Source of the DNA: Helianthus annuus
Lineage: Eukaryota; Streptophyta; Magnoliopsida; Asterales; Asteraceae
Assembly: GCF_002127325.2 (NCBI RefSeq)
Contig: NC_035435.2
Span: forward strand, 107,956,382-108,020,381
DNA: 64,000 bases
Direction: 5' to 3'
Shown: in pieces, positions 23,343 to 36,270 of the stretch
How the letters are laid out: each line of letters begins with the position of its first letter
How positions within the stretch are numbered: position 1 is the stretch's first letter
Notes under the pieces: generated by a model
Told to the model about the DNA's origin: nothing
The model's database searches: none
What the model saw: only the letters and a program-made list of their open reading frames with translations
Made by a program: the position numbers and the translations under genes

Positions 23343-26300
23343 TGTCACACCCCGGTTTCCACGTGTTTCACCGGTGGGCCCGGTGGGGGATTACCGTGAC
23401 GTAGTTGGCAATAATATAGTCAAACCACACAATATTTAAATGCACAGCGGAAGCATAAAGATAGATTATATTTCAACTGTCGAATGTAATATCCAAGTAT
23501 CACAAGTAGTTGAGAACAATCCACAGGGGATCAAAATAAAATAGGAATAATGTTCATCAGATAATGGCATCCCAAGCTTGCGAGACTCTAACGATGCTAA
23601 GGAGTAGCCAGCCTATTTCGTACAGAACCTGCATTTAATCTTTTTGGGGAAAATACGTCAGTTTACACTGGTAAATACATTCAACCGACACTTTTGTAAA
23701 AGGTTTAATGAAATTGATTTGAATGCACAAGGCACAAACTCTTTATAACTTGGGATAATTTATAAATTAAATCTTGTAAAAGAATTACATGTTCACTATG
23801 CGTTCAGTCGCCCGGGTCATGCCGGGTTTAAGGTTAATAGACACGCCACAAAGCATAAAGCCGTGGCGGGAAAACCAACGGTTATACCTTTATAAATATA
23901 GACACATTGTCGGGTGTACGCCTACACCCACGTGTCGAGGTCGTGGCCATTTCGTAAAATGATTCCAATGATATCCGGGACATGGTCATTAAGCTCCCAA
24001 AGGCGTAAAGCCAACAAAACGAATTTTTAAACGGGTCACATTGATAATACCCAACTACTAATGAGTTGGGGTCAATTTCCCGACCAAGCGGTATTTTTAT
24101 ATACCGTAACACAAGCCCGTGTAACGGAAAATAAGTTAAAAGTATTTACCTGAGCAAGTATTAAACCACAACAAGCAATGCAAGTATCTTTTACTGGTCT
24201 CCTATTCTGGAACGAAGGTTTATAATAACCTATTAGAATCCTAACGGGTCTTTAATTTAGCCTTAGCTTAGACCGGTCAGTTTCGAAGGATAAATATGGT
24301 TTAATCGCGTGAAAGGCGAAAACCGGGAATGGAATGTGGTTTGGACCCAACAAGTTTGAAGACTTGTTTTATATGGGTATAATAACCACACTCTGGATTT
24401 TGAAGTAAAAACGATAAGGTTTGACCCGTTTCGGCTAGTTCATGTAAACTAGTTACATAAACCGAACCGTGCGCGCAAAAGGCGTAACGGGTAACCGTAA
24501 GTGTCCTACACAAGTTTCCTAAGTTAATATGCTCTAAAGAGGTTGTGGTATTAGAAGGATACCTTCTGTAATGCCCGTAATGAGTTTAATTTCGATATAC
24601 GCCCCGTAGGGGTATTTTGGTCATTTTAAATATTATAAAAGAGGTTTCCGAGTTCTACAGGAAATCTGAGTTTTCTGAACAGTTCATAAAGTCCAAAATG
24701 CTCTATTTATTATTTAAAATCAGTAGAAACTGGAATCGGGTCAAAATACCATGTAGAACTCAAGTTATGTCCGAAAAGGGTATATTCGGTATTTACCGAA
24801 TCGATGCCATAACCACGGGTTATGAGCAGGTTAAAAATAATTAAAAATCTTTAAAAATCCCAAAATATTACTTTACATCAGTGTGTAAAAGGTTTGGTGT
24901 CTAAATTTGGGCTTAGACAGCCTTTATGCTAAATGCGCTATTTAATTACTAAAGTTTCCGTAATTGCGCTATTTAGTATAACTCCTATTCTAGACCTCGG
25001 AATGACGTGACATTTTAAGGACATGTTTAGAAATCAGTAACTAAGGTTATGGTCCTTTCATATGTCAAAAATTCTCGTTTTAAAGTTAAAAGGGCGTTAT
25101 GGTCAACTTTTAAGCATTTAACGGAAATGTGCTAAAGACTCGGACAAACAACGAACCGGTCACAGAGGGTTATACCATCATGTAACCTGGTCCTAAGAGA
25201 GTCCTAAGGCATATCTAAATCATACCATAACGGGTCAGAACTGAAGTCAAAGCAAAAGTCAAAGTTTTGCGACTTTCGGTTCCGAACCGGGTCAAAACAG
25301 TAAATGGTCGGATCAAACAAGCTTAGACCATTTATAATGTTTATTATCATGTTGTATGAGTGTTAAAACAGGTTACACGCCATCTACATTACTGATTATG
25401 CATAAAATCGAAAGTTAGCATTCTGTTGACTTTTTCTAAGCAAGTTTGACTCGACATTTGGACTAGTTAGAATGGGAATCAGAGGGTGCCCTTTTAAGGG
25501 TTTAAAGCCCACATGATTACCAACATATAACTACCTTTATTTCGATTAATCACTGGGCCATTTGTGATTAACCGGTAAGTCAATAGTTAATTACGACGGA
25601 TTGACTTTTAAGCTAAATCTAAGCATAAACTAAACCACAAAGGGTGGAGCATACTTACAAGAGTCCTATGCACGACTAGGGATGAGAAATGAAGGCACTT
25701 GAGCTCCATAAATGATCAGAAGAGTTGTTTGAAGGTGTGAAGAACAATGGTGCACTAAATGACCTTTTATAGTAAACTTCACACCTTAGATCATTGACAA
25801 CTAAGGCTACAAGTGTTCTTGGATGATCACCAAGTGTCCCTGAGTGCTAGGGGACGTTTAGGGGGCGCCCATGCTCTCATAATTGCTTCATAAGTTGGTT
25901 AAAACAGCAAACAATGCTCCTGTCCGACTTTTCTGCATCTGGGGGGCTGACGCGGCCCGCGTTAAGGATCATGCTACCTTTACGCGGGTCGCCTGAATCC
26001 ATACGTCAGAGCCTATATCTTTACTGACAATGCGGCCCGCGTAAGATCCTTTGATTCTTTAACGTGGCCCGCCTGAGACTTGTTTTTAAGATTTTCAAAT
26101 CTTTTTAATTATTGCACTTGGCCTTTGGGTTTCGAAGGGGTAACTTTGCATTTTGGGCCTCGTTTATTTACGAATAAGGGCCTCGGAACTTTAACCAACT
26201 TATTAACCCTTGGTTAATTTATTATTACCCGATCAGTCACAACTTTCGATGTTTGACGCTTTTAACCCCTCGCATACGATTTTGATCATAACTTCCTCGT

Positions 26301-26675
26301 TTTAAAACGGAACTTCGCGAAATTTATATCGCGCGTTCTAGTGAGTATAATTTATCATTACAAAGTCTCGGGTAAGCCCAAAGGTCACTCAGAGGTATAA
26401 CTTAAACATGTTGACACATTTGGCCCCTGTAGTTTGTAATTCCTCACTTTCTTCTATAATTTGTTCCGTACGATCCATGATTCATTCGTTTTAAGGTACA
26501 AGCATCGTTTAGGGTTTCTGTACAGTATATTTATCCCTTGTTGACATTTTTAAACCTCGAATTTACATACTTTCAATGTTTGTCAACTTTAGTCCTTTAT
26601 TTAGTATTTAACACCACGTGTAACCCTAAGACACCTGTCAATACATTATTGGACGCAAAATTTCGAGGTGTTACA
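23343..26675 (-). repeat. 3' LTR of element F (3333 bp)
   Basis: Matches 49992-53326; in the first ~330 bp I count seven substitutions and one indel. The TATA equivalent is at 25765-25771 and the inverted-repeat module at 25955-26075. Open frames within it (for example 23882-24112) are discussed in the findings. Confidence 0.95.
25955..26075 (-). repeat. Inverted-repeat module in the LTR of element F (copy at 52599-52725)
   Basis: Plus strand: GCGGCCCGCGTTAAGG faces CCTTTACGCGGGTCGC, then, about 45 bases on, GCGGCCCGCGTAAGATC faces GATTCTTTAACGTGGCCCGC. It lies about 200-300 bases upstream of the TATA box, so in U3. The layout matches the modules of A, B and G; the words do not. Confidence 0.75.
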
Positions 26676-26693
26676 TCCTCACCCCCTTAAAAG
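26676..26693 (-). other. Polypurine tract of element F
   Basis: TTTTAAGGGGGTGAGGA on the minus strand directly before the 3' LTR, identical to that of G. Confidence 0.85.
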
Positions 26694-26711
26694 AAATCTC
26701 GACCTCGAGAT

Positions 26712-29700
26712 TTATTGAAATAAATGAGGGTACTTTTCTTTCATTGTGGACTCTACCTCCCACGTATACTCGGGACCTCTACGGGCATCCCATTTTACCT
26801 TCACAATCGGTATATATTTCTTGCGAAGCTTCTTAACCTGTCGATCCTCGATCGACACAGGTTTTTCAACAAATTTTAAGCTTTCATCGATGTGTACATC
26901 TGTATGCGGTATAACCAGTGATTCGTCAGCGAAACACTTCTTTAGGTTACAGATGTGGAATACATTGTGGATACCACTGAGCTCTTCCGGTAAGTTTAAT
27001 TTGTAGGCAACCGATCCGACACGCTCGATTACCTCGAAGGGTCCAATATATCTTGGGCTTAACTTGCCTTTCTTACCGAATCTCATCACCCCCTTCCAGG
27101 GTGATACCTTAAGCAAAACCTTGTCGCCTACTTCGAAATTGAAAGGCTTACGTTTCAAATCTGCGTAGCTTTTCTGCCTGTCTCGGGCATCTTTCAATCG
27201 ATCGCGAATTTGGACAATCTTGTCCATTGTTTCAAATATAATATCACGTCCTGTCATCTGGACATCTCCAACTTCTGCCCAACAAACGGGCGTTCTACAC
27301 TTTCTACCATATAGGGCTTCAAAAGGTGCAGCCTTAATGCTTGTATGGTAGCTGTTGTTATAGGAGAATTCGACTAATGGTAGGTGGTTATCCCAATTAC
27401 CACCTAAGTCGATCGCACATGCACGAAGCATGTCTTCCAACGTCTGTGTTGTATGCTCACTCTGTCCATCTGTCTGAGGGTGGTAAGCCGTACTGAAATT
27501 CAGACGTGTGCCCAAAGATTGTTGGAAACTTTTCCAAAAGTGTGACATGTATCTGGTATCTCGATCAGAGATGATAGACACAGGCACGCCATGAAGGGCT
27601 ACAATCTTATCTACAAACAACTGGGCTAATATATCGGAGCTATGAGTCTCCTTTATGGGTAGGAAATGTGCTGACTTAGTCAGTCTATCAACTATTACCC
27701 ATATTGTATCGTTTCCCTTCTTTGTCTTTGGTAACTTGGTGATGAAATCCATCGTCACCATTTCCCATTTCCACTCGGGAAGTTCAGGCTGTTGTAGCAA
27801 GCCTGAAGGTTTTTGATGTTCAGCTTTTACTTGCGCACAAGTCAAACACTTTGCTACATAGGTGGCTATAGACTTCTTCAAGCCTATCCACCAAAAGTTT
27901 GCCTTCAAGTCCTGGTACATTTTATCAGCTCCAGGATGAACGGAATATCGGGAACTGTGGGCTTCCTGGAGGATAACGTCACGAAGACCTCCATAAACAG
28001 GAACCCATATCCTTCCATTTAATCTCAGGATTCCGTCCTTGCCATAGGATAATTGCTCTTCAGTTACTCCTAGCTTTTCATTAGGATAGTTAGCTTCTAA
28101 CACAGCTTCTTTCTGTGCAGCTAACAATTGTTCATTCAGACTGTTCTTGATTTCAATGCTCTTGGCATTGATTCTTATCGGTTTCACTTTCTCTTTTCTG
28201 CTCAAGGCATCTGCGACTACGTTGGCCTTGCCTGGATGGTATCTTATTTCACAGTCATAGTCTTTCAGAGTTTCCATCCAACGTCGTTGCCTCATATTTA
28301 AATCTTTCTGATTGAACAGATGCTGAAGACTTTTGTGATCAGAATAGATCACAAATTTAATGCCATACAAGTAATGCCTCCAAGCTTTAGTGCAAATACA
28401 ACGGCACCAAACTCCAAGTCATGGGTGGTGTAATTCTTTTCATGCACTTTTAGTTGTCGTGACGCATAGGCAATCACCTTGCCCCTCTGCATAAGCACAC
28501 AACCCATACAGGTGTGCGATGCATCATAATATACGATAAATTCTTCCATTCCTTCCGGCAATGTCAACACTGGAGCATTGCTCAGCTTCTGTTTGAGGAT
28601 ATCAAAAGCTTCTTGCTGCTTAGGGCCCCAATTAAACTTTATACTCTTTCTAGTTAGAGAAGTTAGGGGTGCAGCAATTCTTGAAAAATTTTCGATGAAG
28701 CGTCTGTAGTATCCTGCTAGACCTAGGAAACTGCGAATCTCCGTAGGTGTCTTTGGCTCCTGCCAATTCATGACGGCTTCAACTTTAGCGGGATCCACTT
28801 GGATACCACGCTCACTGACTACATGTCCAAGGAATTGGACTTCTCGTAGCCAAAATTCACATTTAGAGAATTTGGCATAAAGCTTTTCTTGATGAAGTAG
28901 TTTAAGAATACATCGGAGATGCTTCTCATGGTCAGCTTGATTCTTGGAGTAAATGAGGATGTCATCGATGAAGACAATGACAAATTTATCCAAATACGGC
29001 TTGCAGACGCGATTCATGAGATCCATGAATGCGGCAGGTGCATTAGTGAGCCCAAAAGGCATCACTAAGAACTCGAAATGACCATAATGAGTCCTAAATG
29101 CAGTCTTGTGCACGTCTTCGTCCTTGACCTTCAATTGATGGTATCCTGACCTTAGATCGATTTTGGAAAAGTAGCTTGCTCCTTGAAACTGATCGAATAG
29201 ATCGTCGATCCTGGGCAAAGGGTACCTATTCTTGATTGTAACTTTATTCAGCTCACGATAATCGATGCATAGACGCATCTAACCATCTTTCTTCTTGACG
29301 AACAGGATTGGTGCTCCCCAAGGAGATGAACTTGGTCTAACAAAACCTTTGGCTAGCAGATCATCTAGTTGCGTCCTTAATTCTTTCATTTCCGTGGGTG
29401 CCAATCTATAAGGTGCTCTCGCAATAGGCGCGGCTCCTGTAATGATGTCGATACTGAATTCCACTTGCCTATCTGGTGGCAAACCAGGCAGTTCTTCCGG
29501 GAAAACTTCAAGATAGTCAGAGATGACTGGGATGTCTTCAATCTTAGGTTTCTCCTCACCGATAGTCACCCGTGCCATATAAATGACACATCCTTTCTTC
29601 AAACATCTAGATGCCTTTAGCATGGATACTTGTGCAGGCAATCCATGTCGAGTATCTTCTTGAATGGTAAGTGGTTCTCCAGACGGAGTCATGATTACCA

Positions 29701-30015
29701 CTTGCTTCTTGTTGCACATAATTTGGGCTTAGTTATGCGATAACCAATCCATACCCAATACTACGTCGAAACCAGCTAGTTTAAAGGGTAACAGGGATAA
29801 AGGAAATGAGTGATTCCTAATGGATATGACACATCCATCTAAAACAGTTGAGACTGTTCCCATAGTCCCATCAGCTAGTTCTACTTCATATTTCACATTC
29901 AAGGTTTTAACAGGCAATTTTAGCAACTCACAAAACTTATCATCCACAAAGGATTTATCTGCTCCAGAATCAAACAATACTCATGCGAATACATCATTGA
30001 TAAGAAACGTACCGG
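26712..30015 (-). pseudogene. pol: Chromovirus pol: protease, RT, RNase H, integrase, chromodomain (element F)
   Basis: Protease motif LFDSGADKSFV, preceded by a stop (29981-29983) where related elements have Arg. Further in-frame stops lie after GMDWLSHN (29729-29731) and before [12 protein letters not shown] (29279-29281). [14 protein letters not shown]. RNase [19 protein letters not shown] one-base loss near 28380 shifts the frame within RNase H. Integrase: [48 protein letters not shown], and [16 protein letters not shown] for the third catalytic residue. It ends [19 protein letters not shown], chromodomain-like. The stop is 37 bases before the 3' LTR. Confidence 0.92.
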
Positions 30016-31281
30016 TTATGAGTTGTCGTTCTGGATAGCCTCTTGAACATTCATCTGAAAGACCCTCGCATTGGTCTTTTTCCCTTCTTCAGCCTTCCTC
30101 ACAATCTTCGGGCAGTTAGTCTTGATGTGCCCTTTTTCATTGCAACTATAACAAGTTGCATCTTTGAGTTTCTTGCACTCAAGAGTCCTATGCTCAGAGG
30201 ACTTGCATATCCCACATGCTTTCGGCTGGGATTTCTGTTCATATATGCACTTTCCGAAGTGGTGCTTCTTGCAAACATTGCACTTGGGCCTATCGCCCGA
30301 CTGTCGGTCATTCTTCTTGGTCTCCGATCCCTTCTTGTGGTCACGATTCCCCCGGTGCTTCTTGCTTGACCTACGTGAATCATCATCTTCACGTTTCCTC
30401 TTCTCACTGTCAGCATTTCTTAGAGATCTCTGTCTCACTGCATCCAGTGTGAGGGATACAGATATATCTGCCATGGATCTAAATGTAGCAGGCCTAGAAG
30501 CCTTCACGCTAATTTTTATTTCTGGGGCCAAACCCCCAATGAAACGCGCGATCCGTTTGGGTTTCGGTGTTACAAGGTACGGAACCAATCTCGACAGATT
30601 GTTGAAGCTTGTGAGATATGCCTGGCAATCCAGGTTCTTCATGACCAATGATAAGAAATCAGATTCTATCTTCTCAACCTCGTGCTGAGGGCAGTAGTTT
30701 TCTTTGATGAGAGCAATAAATTCCTCCCATGACATGCTATACAACACAGCCTTCCCTGAGGCTTGAACCAACGATCTCCACCATGCTAGGGCTTCACTCT
30801 TGAATGAATGGGATACAAACTTCACCACATCCCTCTCAGCACAACCAATGATGTCCACAACTGTGTCCATTTCGTCCAGCCAGGTCATGCAATCCACCGC
30901 GCCCTTTTCCCCAGTAAAATCTCTGGGCTTGCAGGAGACAAAGTACTTATACGTGCAACCCTTGGCGTGAGGTGCATCAGTGAACACTTTCTTCTTAGGA
31001 CGGACACTATTCTCATTTGATGAGTGCCGATCGTCGTCCTTCTTAGGCTTAGACTGGGTTGAGGGTGGTTTGCTGTGATGCTCAGAATGGGTTTTTGGTT
31101 TAGAGTTTGGTGCAGATCGGGTCCTGCTTCGAGACTCGTTATACTCTTCATATTGCCGATCTAAGGCAGTCTTAACAGCGTTGTCTACCAAAGCTTTTAA
31201 TTCAGCGCCCGTTATATGAATTTGGGCGTTATCATTGTCATCCTCCTTTGAATGACTATTAGCTCCATTTGGGTCAGCCAT
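30016..31281 (-). pseudogene. gag: Chromovirus gag (element F)
   Basis: Starts MADPNGANSHSKEDDNDN. A Lys/Ser/His-rich N-terminus is followed by the retrotrans_gag core (YKYFVSCKPRDFTGEKGAVD, MTWLDEMDTVVDI, ALAWWRSLVQASGK, NYCPQHEVEKIESDFLSL). The C-terminus has knuckles CNVCKKHHFGKC (short form), CGICKSSEHRTLEC and CYSCNEKGHIKTNC. The frame closes at 30016 because of a one-base shift just before the protease. The gag itself is uninterrupted (421 codons). Confidence 0.9.
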
Positions 31282-32222
31282 TTGAGATCTTGATGTGCTA
31301 CAGAGGATAATGACAAAATTTTATTTAGGAGTTTATTATGGAATTGTCTTTTATGGCAATTCATTAACCATGGTAAACATAGACCATATTTGGTTAATTT
31401 GTTACTCACTCTTATTTAGGATTTGAATATAACTTTTCCTAATTATAACAATATTGTTAGTGGCACAACAGCCTAGTCACAAGGACGTTTTATATATTAT
31501 TAGCTAGGATTTCGGAGAATCAAGGCATGAAGGTTTGAACCATAGTTCTTTTACCTTTTCTGACAGGGAGTTATAGACTACAACTGTCTTTTGTCTTATA
31601 TGACAATAAGTATGGCCCATAGGCTCTACATCACAAATGGATGTTTGATAAGTGATCATCTTAATTGCTGATTTAAACCATGATTCATAAATCATTAATT
31701 CAGGTCTGGAATCCTTTGAAGGATTCTTATATAAGAATGACGTGTATGATTTTAACGAATCACATCTGCCAAGAATGTTAACATGTTTACAGAGGTTAAC
31801 AAGAATCTGAACCTTTTACTCAGGTCTCACCATCTCGGCCGGGTCTTATAATGACACCAGGCTAGGTCTCACCATTAAGATTCTTCATTTAGGCAGACGA
31901 ATTTAAAAGGAATGATTTTAATTTATTTCATATAATAATGTATTAAAATGACAAAAATGAAATTTATAAACTTAACATTCCATTAATCATAATAATGATT
32001 ACACACTGCCCTAAACGGGACTTTCAATAGACAAATACCTACGCAGAGGTTTACAGAAACAAGTCCACGTAGGAACCAAATACATGGATAGGTGTCCGCA
32101 CAGGGACAAAAAGATAAGTCCACGTAGGGACTGAAAGGCAATTGTCCACGCAGGGACTAAACACAATAAATGTCCACGCAGGGACTTGGTTAAAATAGGA
32201 AATACAATAGAACATACAAAGA
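31282..32222 (-). other. Spacer between ORF1 and gag in element F, with 14-bp motif array
   Basis: About 940 bp without a convincing frame. On the minus strand, GTCCCTGCGTGGAC and variants recur from about 32188 to 32046 at ~30-base spacing. The gag end has CCTCTGTAG as a possible 3' splice site, 18 bases before the gag ATG. Confidence 0.7.
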
Positions 32223-32329
32223 CTAATGATCTCGCTTCTTCTTCCCCTTTAACAGGTTTGCTAGGCCCTTAAGGAATCCACGATTGTTCTTACGTTCTTG
32301 CTCAAAGTCTCGTTCCACACGATTTAAAC
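32223..32329 (-). pseudogene. ORF1 of element F, C-terminal end
   Basis: Encodes NRVERDFEQERKNNRGFLKG, then LANLLKGKKKRDH and a stop (32223-32225). It is charged, probably helical, with a very basic tail. The first five bases are the target duplication of element G. The same end is present in element G at 41450-41549. Confidence 0.75.
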
Positions 32330-32768
32330 TATAACACCTCGAAATTTTGTGTCCAATAAATAAACGACACGTGTCACTTACGACAAAAGTATTGTAAACC
32401 CGGATCTGATTAAAGATGTGTGGTAGGATTTTTGAACATGTCGACATGTTAATTTATACCTCTGAATGACTTCATTATAAATCCCAAGACCCTAACATGA
32501 TTAAAAAAACATCTAAAATACCTTAATCCGGTGATTACTAAAAATGATGAATGCCAAATTGCAAGAATGGATCCTATGAAAATAATGCACGTTAAATCTT
32601 CATTCATGAATCCTATCATTCTTCAAATTCAATTATGTTACATGATGGGGTAGACAACTGGACAAGCATGGGTTAAAGGCATTTTACTGGTAATTCATGG
32701 CCAGAAATCATTCATATCAAGTTGTCTGTTCAAATGCATGAAAGGTTATTTTTTTGCTCCTGGCAAGG

Positions 32769-32882
32769 GCTTACGGACCGCAAGGGTCCTGCCTTACGGT
32801 CCGTAAGGTGCGAAAGGGTAAAACATTTTCTCTGTCAAAGGCTTACGGACCGCAAAGGCCCTGCCTTACGGTTCGTAAGGAA
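32769..32882 (+). repeat. Inverted-repeat module in the LTR of element G (copy at 45969-46083)
   Basis: CTTACGGACCG (32770-32780) pairs with CGGTCCGTAAG (32797-32807); a second, slightly mutated pair lies at 32843-32881. The spacing and U3 position resemble the module in F, with different sequence. Confidence 0.8.
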
Positions 32883-33055
32883 CGCCCAGCAACAGAAAGT
32901 TGGCTGTTGGCAGTTATAACAGTTTAACCGACTTACCAAGATATTTTCAGCAACATGGGCGACCCCTAACCCTTCCTAGACACTAGGAAACACTTGTAAA
33001 TGATCTGGATCACCCCATAGACTTAGTTGTCACCATCTTGGAGGATTTAGAACAC

Positions 33056-33062
33056 TATAAAA
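33056..33062 (+). promoter_or_regulatory. TATA box, 5' LTR of element G
   Basis: TATAAAA followed by GGGCC; a TCTTCACACCTTCA start-region string downstream is shared with element F. Confidence 0.65.
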
Positions 33063-33162
33063 GGGCCATGAGTTGCAACCTAGTTCTTCACACCTTCATT
33101 CTGCTTTCTGATCATTTCTAAGGCTCAAGCATTCTCTCTAAGCTTCACAAGTCGTGCATAGG

Positions 33163-33176
33163 ACTCTTGTAAGTAT
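33163..33176 (+). promoter_or_regulatory. Putative 5' splice site in the LTR leader of element G
   Basis: ACTCTT/GTAAGTATG, GT at 33169-33170. The likely partner is the CAG at 40301-40303, six bases before the ORF1 ATG, after a T-rich stretch; another candidate is the CAG at 42509-42511 before gag. Splicing to either would remove the primer-binding site. Confidence 0.45.
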
Positions 33177-34278
33177 GCTCCATCCTTTCTTGGTTAAATT
33201 TTGCTTAGATTTAGCTTAAATGTCAATCCGTCGTAATTAACGATTGACTTAAAGATAAATCACAAATGGTCCAGTGATTAATCGAAGTAAAGGTAGTTAT
33301 ATGTTGGTAATTATGTGGGCATTAAACCCCTAAAAGGGCACCCTCTGATTCCCACTCTAACTAGTCCGAATGTCGAGTCAAACTTGCTTAGAAAAAGTCA
33401 ACAGAATGTTAACTTTCGATTTTATGCATAATCAGTAATGTAGATGGCGTGCAACCTATTTTAACACTCATACAACATGATAATAAGTATTATAAATGGT
33501 CTAAGCTTGTTTGATCTGACCATTTGCTTTATTGACCCGGTTCGGAACCGAAAGTCGCAAAACTTTGACTTTTGCTTTGACTTCAGTTCTGACCCGTTAT
33601 GGTATGATTTAGATATGCCTTAGGACTCTCTTAGGACCAGGTTACATGATGGTATAACCCTCTGTGACTGGTTCGTTGTTTGTCCGAGTCTTTCACACAT
33701 TTCCGTTAAAAGCTCAAAAGTTGACCATACCACCCTTTTCACTTTAAAACAAGAATTTTGGACATGAGAAAGGACAATAACCTTAGTTACTGATATCTAA
33801 GCATGTCCCTAAAATTTCACGTCAATCCAAGGTCTAGAATAGGAGTTATGCTAAATAGCGCAATTACGGAAACTTTAGTAATTAAACGGCGCAATTAGCA
33901 TAAAGCCTACCTAAACCCAAATTTCGACACCAAACCATTTACACACTGATGTAAAATAATATTTTGAGATTTTAAAGATTTTTAGTTATTTTTAACCTGC
34001 TCATAACCTGTGGTTATGGCATCGATTCAGTAAAATACCGAATATACCCTTTTCGGACATAACTTGAGTTGTACATGGTATTTTGACCCGATTCCAGTTG
34101 CTACTGACTTTAATAATAAATAAAGTATTTTGAACTTTATAAACTGTACGGAGAACTCAGATTTCCTGTAGAACTCGGAAACCTCTTTTATAATCTTTAA
34201 AAAGACCGAAATACCCATACGGGGCGTATATTGGGATTAAACTCGTTACGGGCATTATGGAAGGTATCCTACTGATAC

Positions 34279-36098
34279 TGTAACACCCCGAAAATATAAA
34301 ACCTTAAACTGGAATTAGTAAGGTTTAAATAAACGAGAATTTATTAACTAGGAATTTTAACCTAATTAGTTATAAGTCTAGAAATAACCTAAAGTAGAGT
34401 TAAAAGTAACTAAAAGCAATGTTGATCAAAGTGGAGGGGTTTAAGTTGTCAAAAATTGAAACTTTAATTCTAATAAACAAATAAAACATAAACTTAACAC
34501 CCCACTTTGAAGCCTGGTCGACCAGAACATCAAGGGGGCGACACCCACCTTCAACCAAACCTAGAATTTTACTAAAATCCACAAATTGAAGGAGCAAATC
34601 TGGTCCAAACGAAAATCCGAGCATAGAATCGTGATCCTCATCACAAGAGGATTACAAGGTATGTAAAATTTAAGGATTTCTCTCAACTTGAAATTTTCAT
34701 GAATTGGGAAAAATCTGGAATTAGGGTTGCATGTGTATGTTATGATGATTGAGGAACAACTATAGTGTCTAAGGACAAACCCTAGATCAATAGAAGTTGA
34801 AATCATAAGAAATTTTGGGTGAATCCATAATCACCATGGTAGGTGATTAGTGGGTCATGTGTATTTGGATGAACACTAGAAAGTAGATTGTTAACCTAGT
34901 GTAATTTAGCAATCTGGAAGTGATTTCAGCAATTAGAAGCTAACATTCATGTAAATTGGTTGATTTATATGAAAATAGGGTTAAATGATAAACTAAAGAT
35001 GTGATGTTTAAACATGTAAAAATCTGCTTATGAAGTGTTTGTTGAAATGCCTCTATGAAGGCTTAAAAACTGAAATTTCGAGTTTAAACGCATAATCATG
35101 ATGTTCGGTGTATTATGCGAATTATGATTTGAAGAGAGTTCTAAACATGTCTTGAATTGAACTCTATAGGACAAGATACCGGAACGTCGAGTGGACAAGC
35201 CGGTGGTGACTCACGGTTGAAGGGCGTGCGCTAAGGTATGTAACTTAACCCGTTACATTAAGTAAAATTAGATCATTGTAATTGGTATAGTTAAATTTTA
35301 AAATACAAGTTGTTATGAATTAAAGCGAAGATATTGTTATATCGAATGTTTGGTCGAGAGACGGATTGAACTTGTTGGTAGTTGTCAAAAAGGAAGGAAT
35401 TCCATAGACAAGCCAAACGGGTCGGATAATCAAGCAAGACATGATTAATGCTCCGGGTTATGATAGGTTGATTGATGAATTTGAATGTTATATAACATAT
35501 TAGAATTACAAGATTTTTCTGTACCAATATCATAGAAAACTGAATTCCTAGAGTTGGGGTCTTGGTATTATAAACAAACAAAAAAATTAAAACATGGAAT
35601 TCCAGGTACTACCGTATATTACGGTAGTACCGTAATTTACGGTGGATATTAAATGTTTACGGTGTAAAGCTCCTGATTTACGGTGAACCAAGAATCCTCA
35701 GGACTCACCGTAAATTACGGTGATACCGTAATTTACGGTGGAACAGGAACTTCATTGTTATTTTATTTTAAATTAATGATTTAATCATATGCTAAGTCTT
35801 ATGTATTAAAATCAAAACTAATGTTTTTAATGGTTTTGACCCTAGGTGATTAGATGGATCGTACGGATGGTGGTCAAGCGATGTCGAAGAACCGAACACG
35901 ATTTTTGAAGCTTCCGCTATGTTTTGAACTTATTAAATAGTTGTTCTTGGGTTGTAAACAAATTCTCAAACAACTTTTGTATGTTCTAACTTAGTCATTA
36001 GTTGACTAAGGCGTATAATACTTCTGAAACTTATGTTATGCTATCATCTTTTGGTATAAATTAGTAATTAATTCTAGTATAAATTTAAGGGTGTTACA
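34279..36098 (+). repeat. 5' LTR of element B (1820 bp)
   Basis: TGTAACACCCCG...GGGTGTTACA. Inverted-repeat module at 35610-35741. A possible 5' splice site, GCTAAG/GTATGTAAC, is at about 35236. Confidence 0.93.
35610..35741 (+). repeat. Inverted-repeat module in the LTR of element B (copy at 38441-38572)
   Basis: TACCGTATATTACGGTA followed by TACCGTAATTTACGGTGG, single TTTACGGTG words, then CACCGTAAATTACGGTG and TACCGTAATTTACGGTGG. Each word is itself a near palindrome (CCGTAAATTACGG). Same family of words as in element A. Confidence 0.85.
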
Positions 36099-36100
36099 AG

Positions 36101-36120
36101 TTGGTAATCAGAGCCCAAGG
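36101..36120 (+). other. Primer-binding site of element B
   Basis: TTGGTAATCAGAGCCC two bases after the LTR, a tRNA-Met type site with one extra A. Confidence 0.7.
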
Positions 36121-36270
36121 TTGTCTACAAAGTGTTCGGTTCAAGCTTGATCGACCGTCCGGTAAGAATTAACTTCTGTTAATAAATTATATATTACGTA
36201 AAGAATAAGAAATGAACAAATATGCATGAAAAGAGCAAGTAAGCTCATTTAAATACAAGAAATGCAAAAA

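Noticed and set aside
24301..24513. 70-codon frame, repeated at 50951-51163, as a gene
   Set aside because: It is LTR sequence of F present in both LTRs; the G copies do not keep the same end. I could not separate it from chance.
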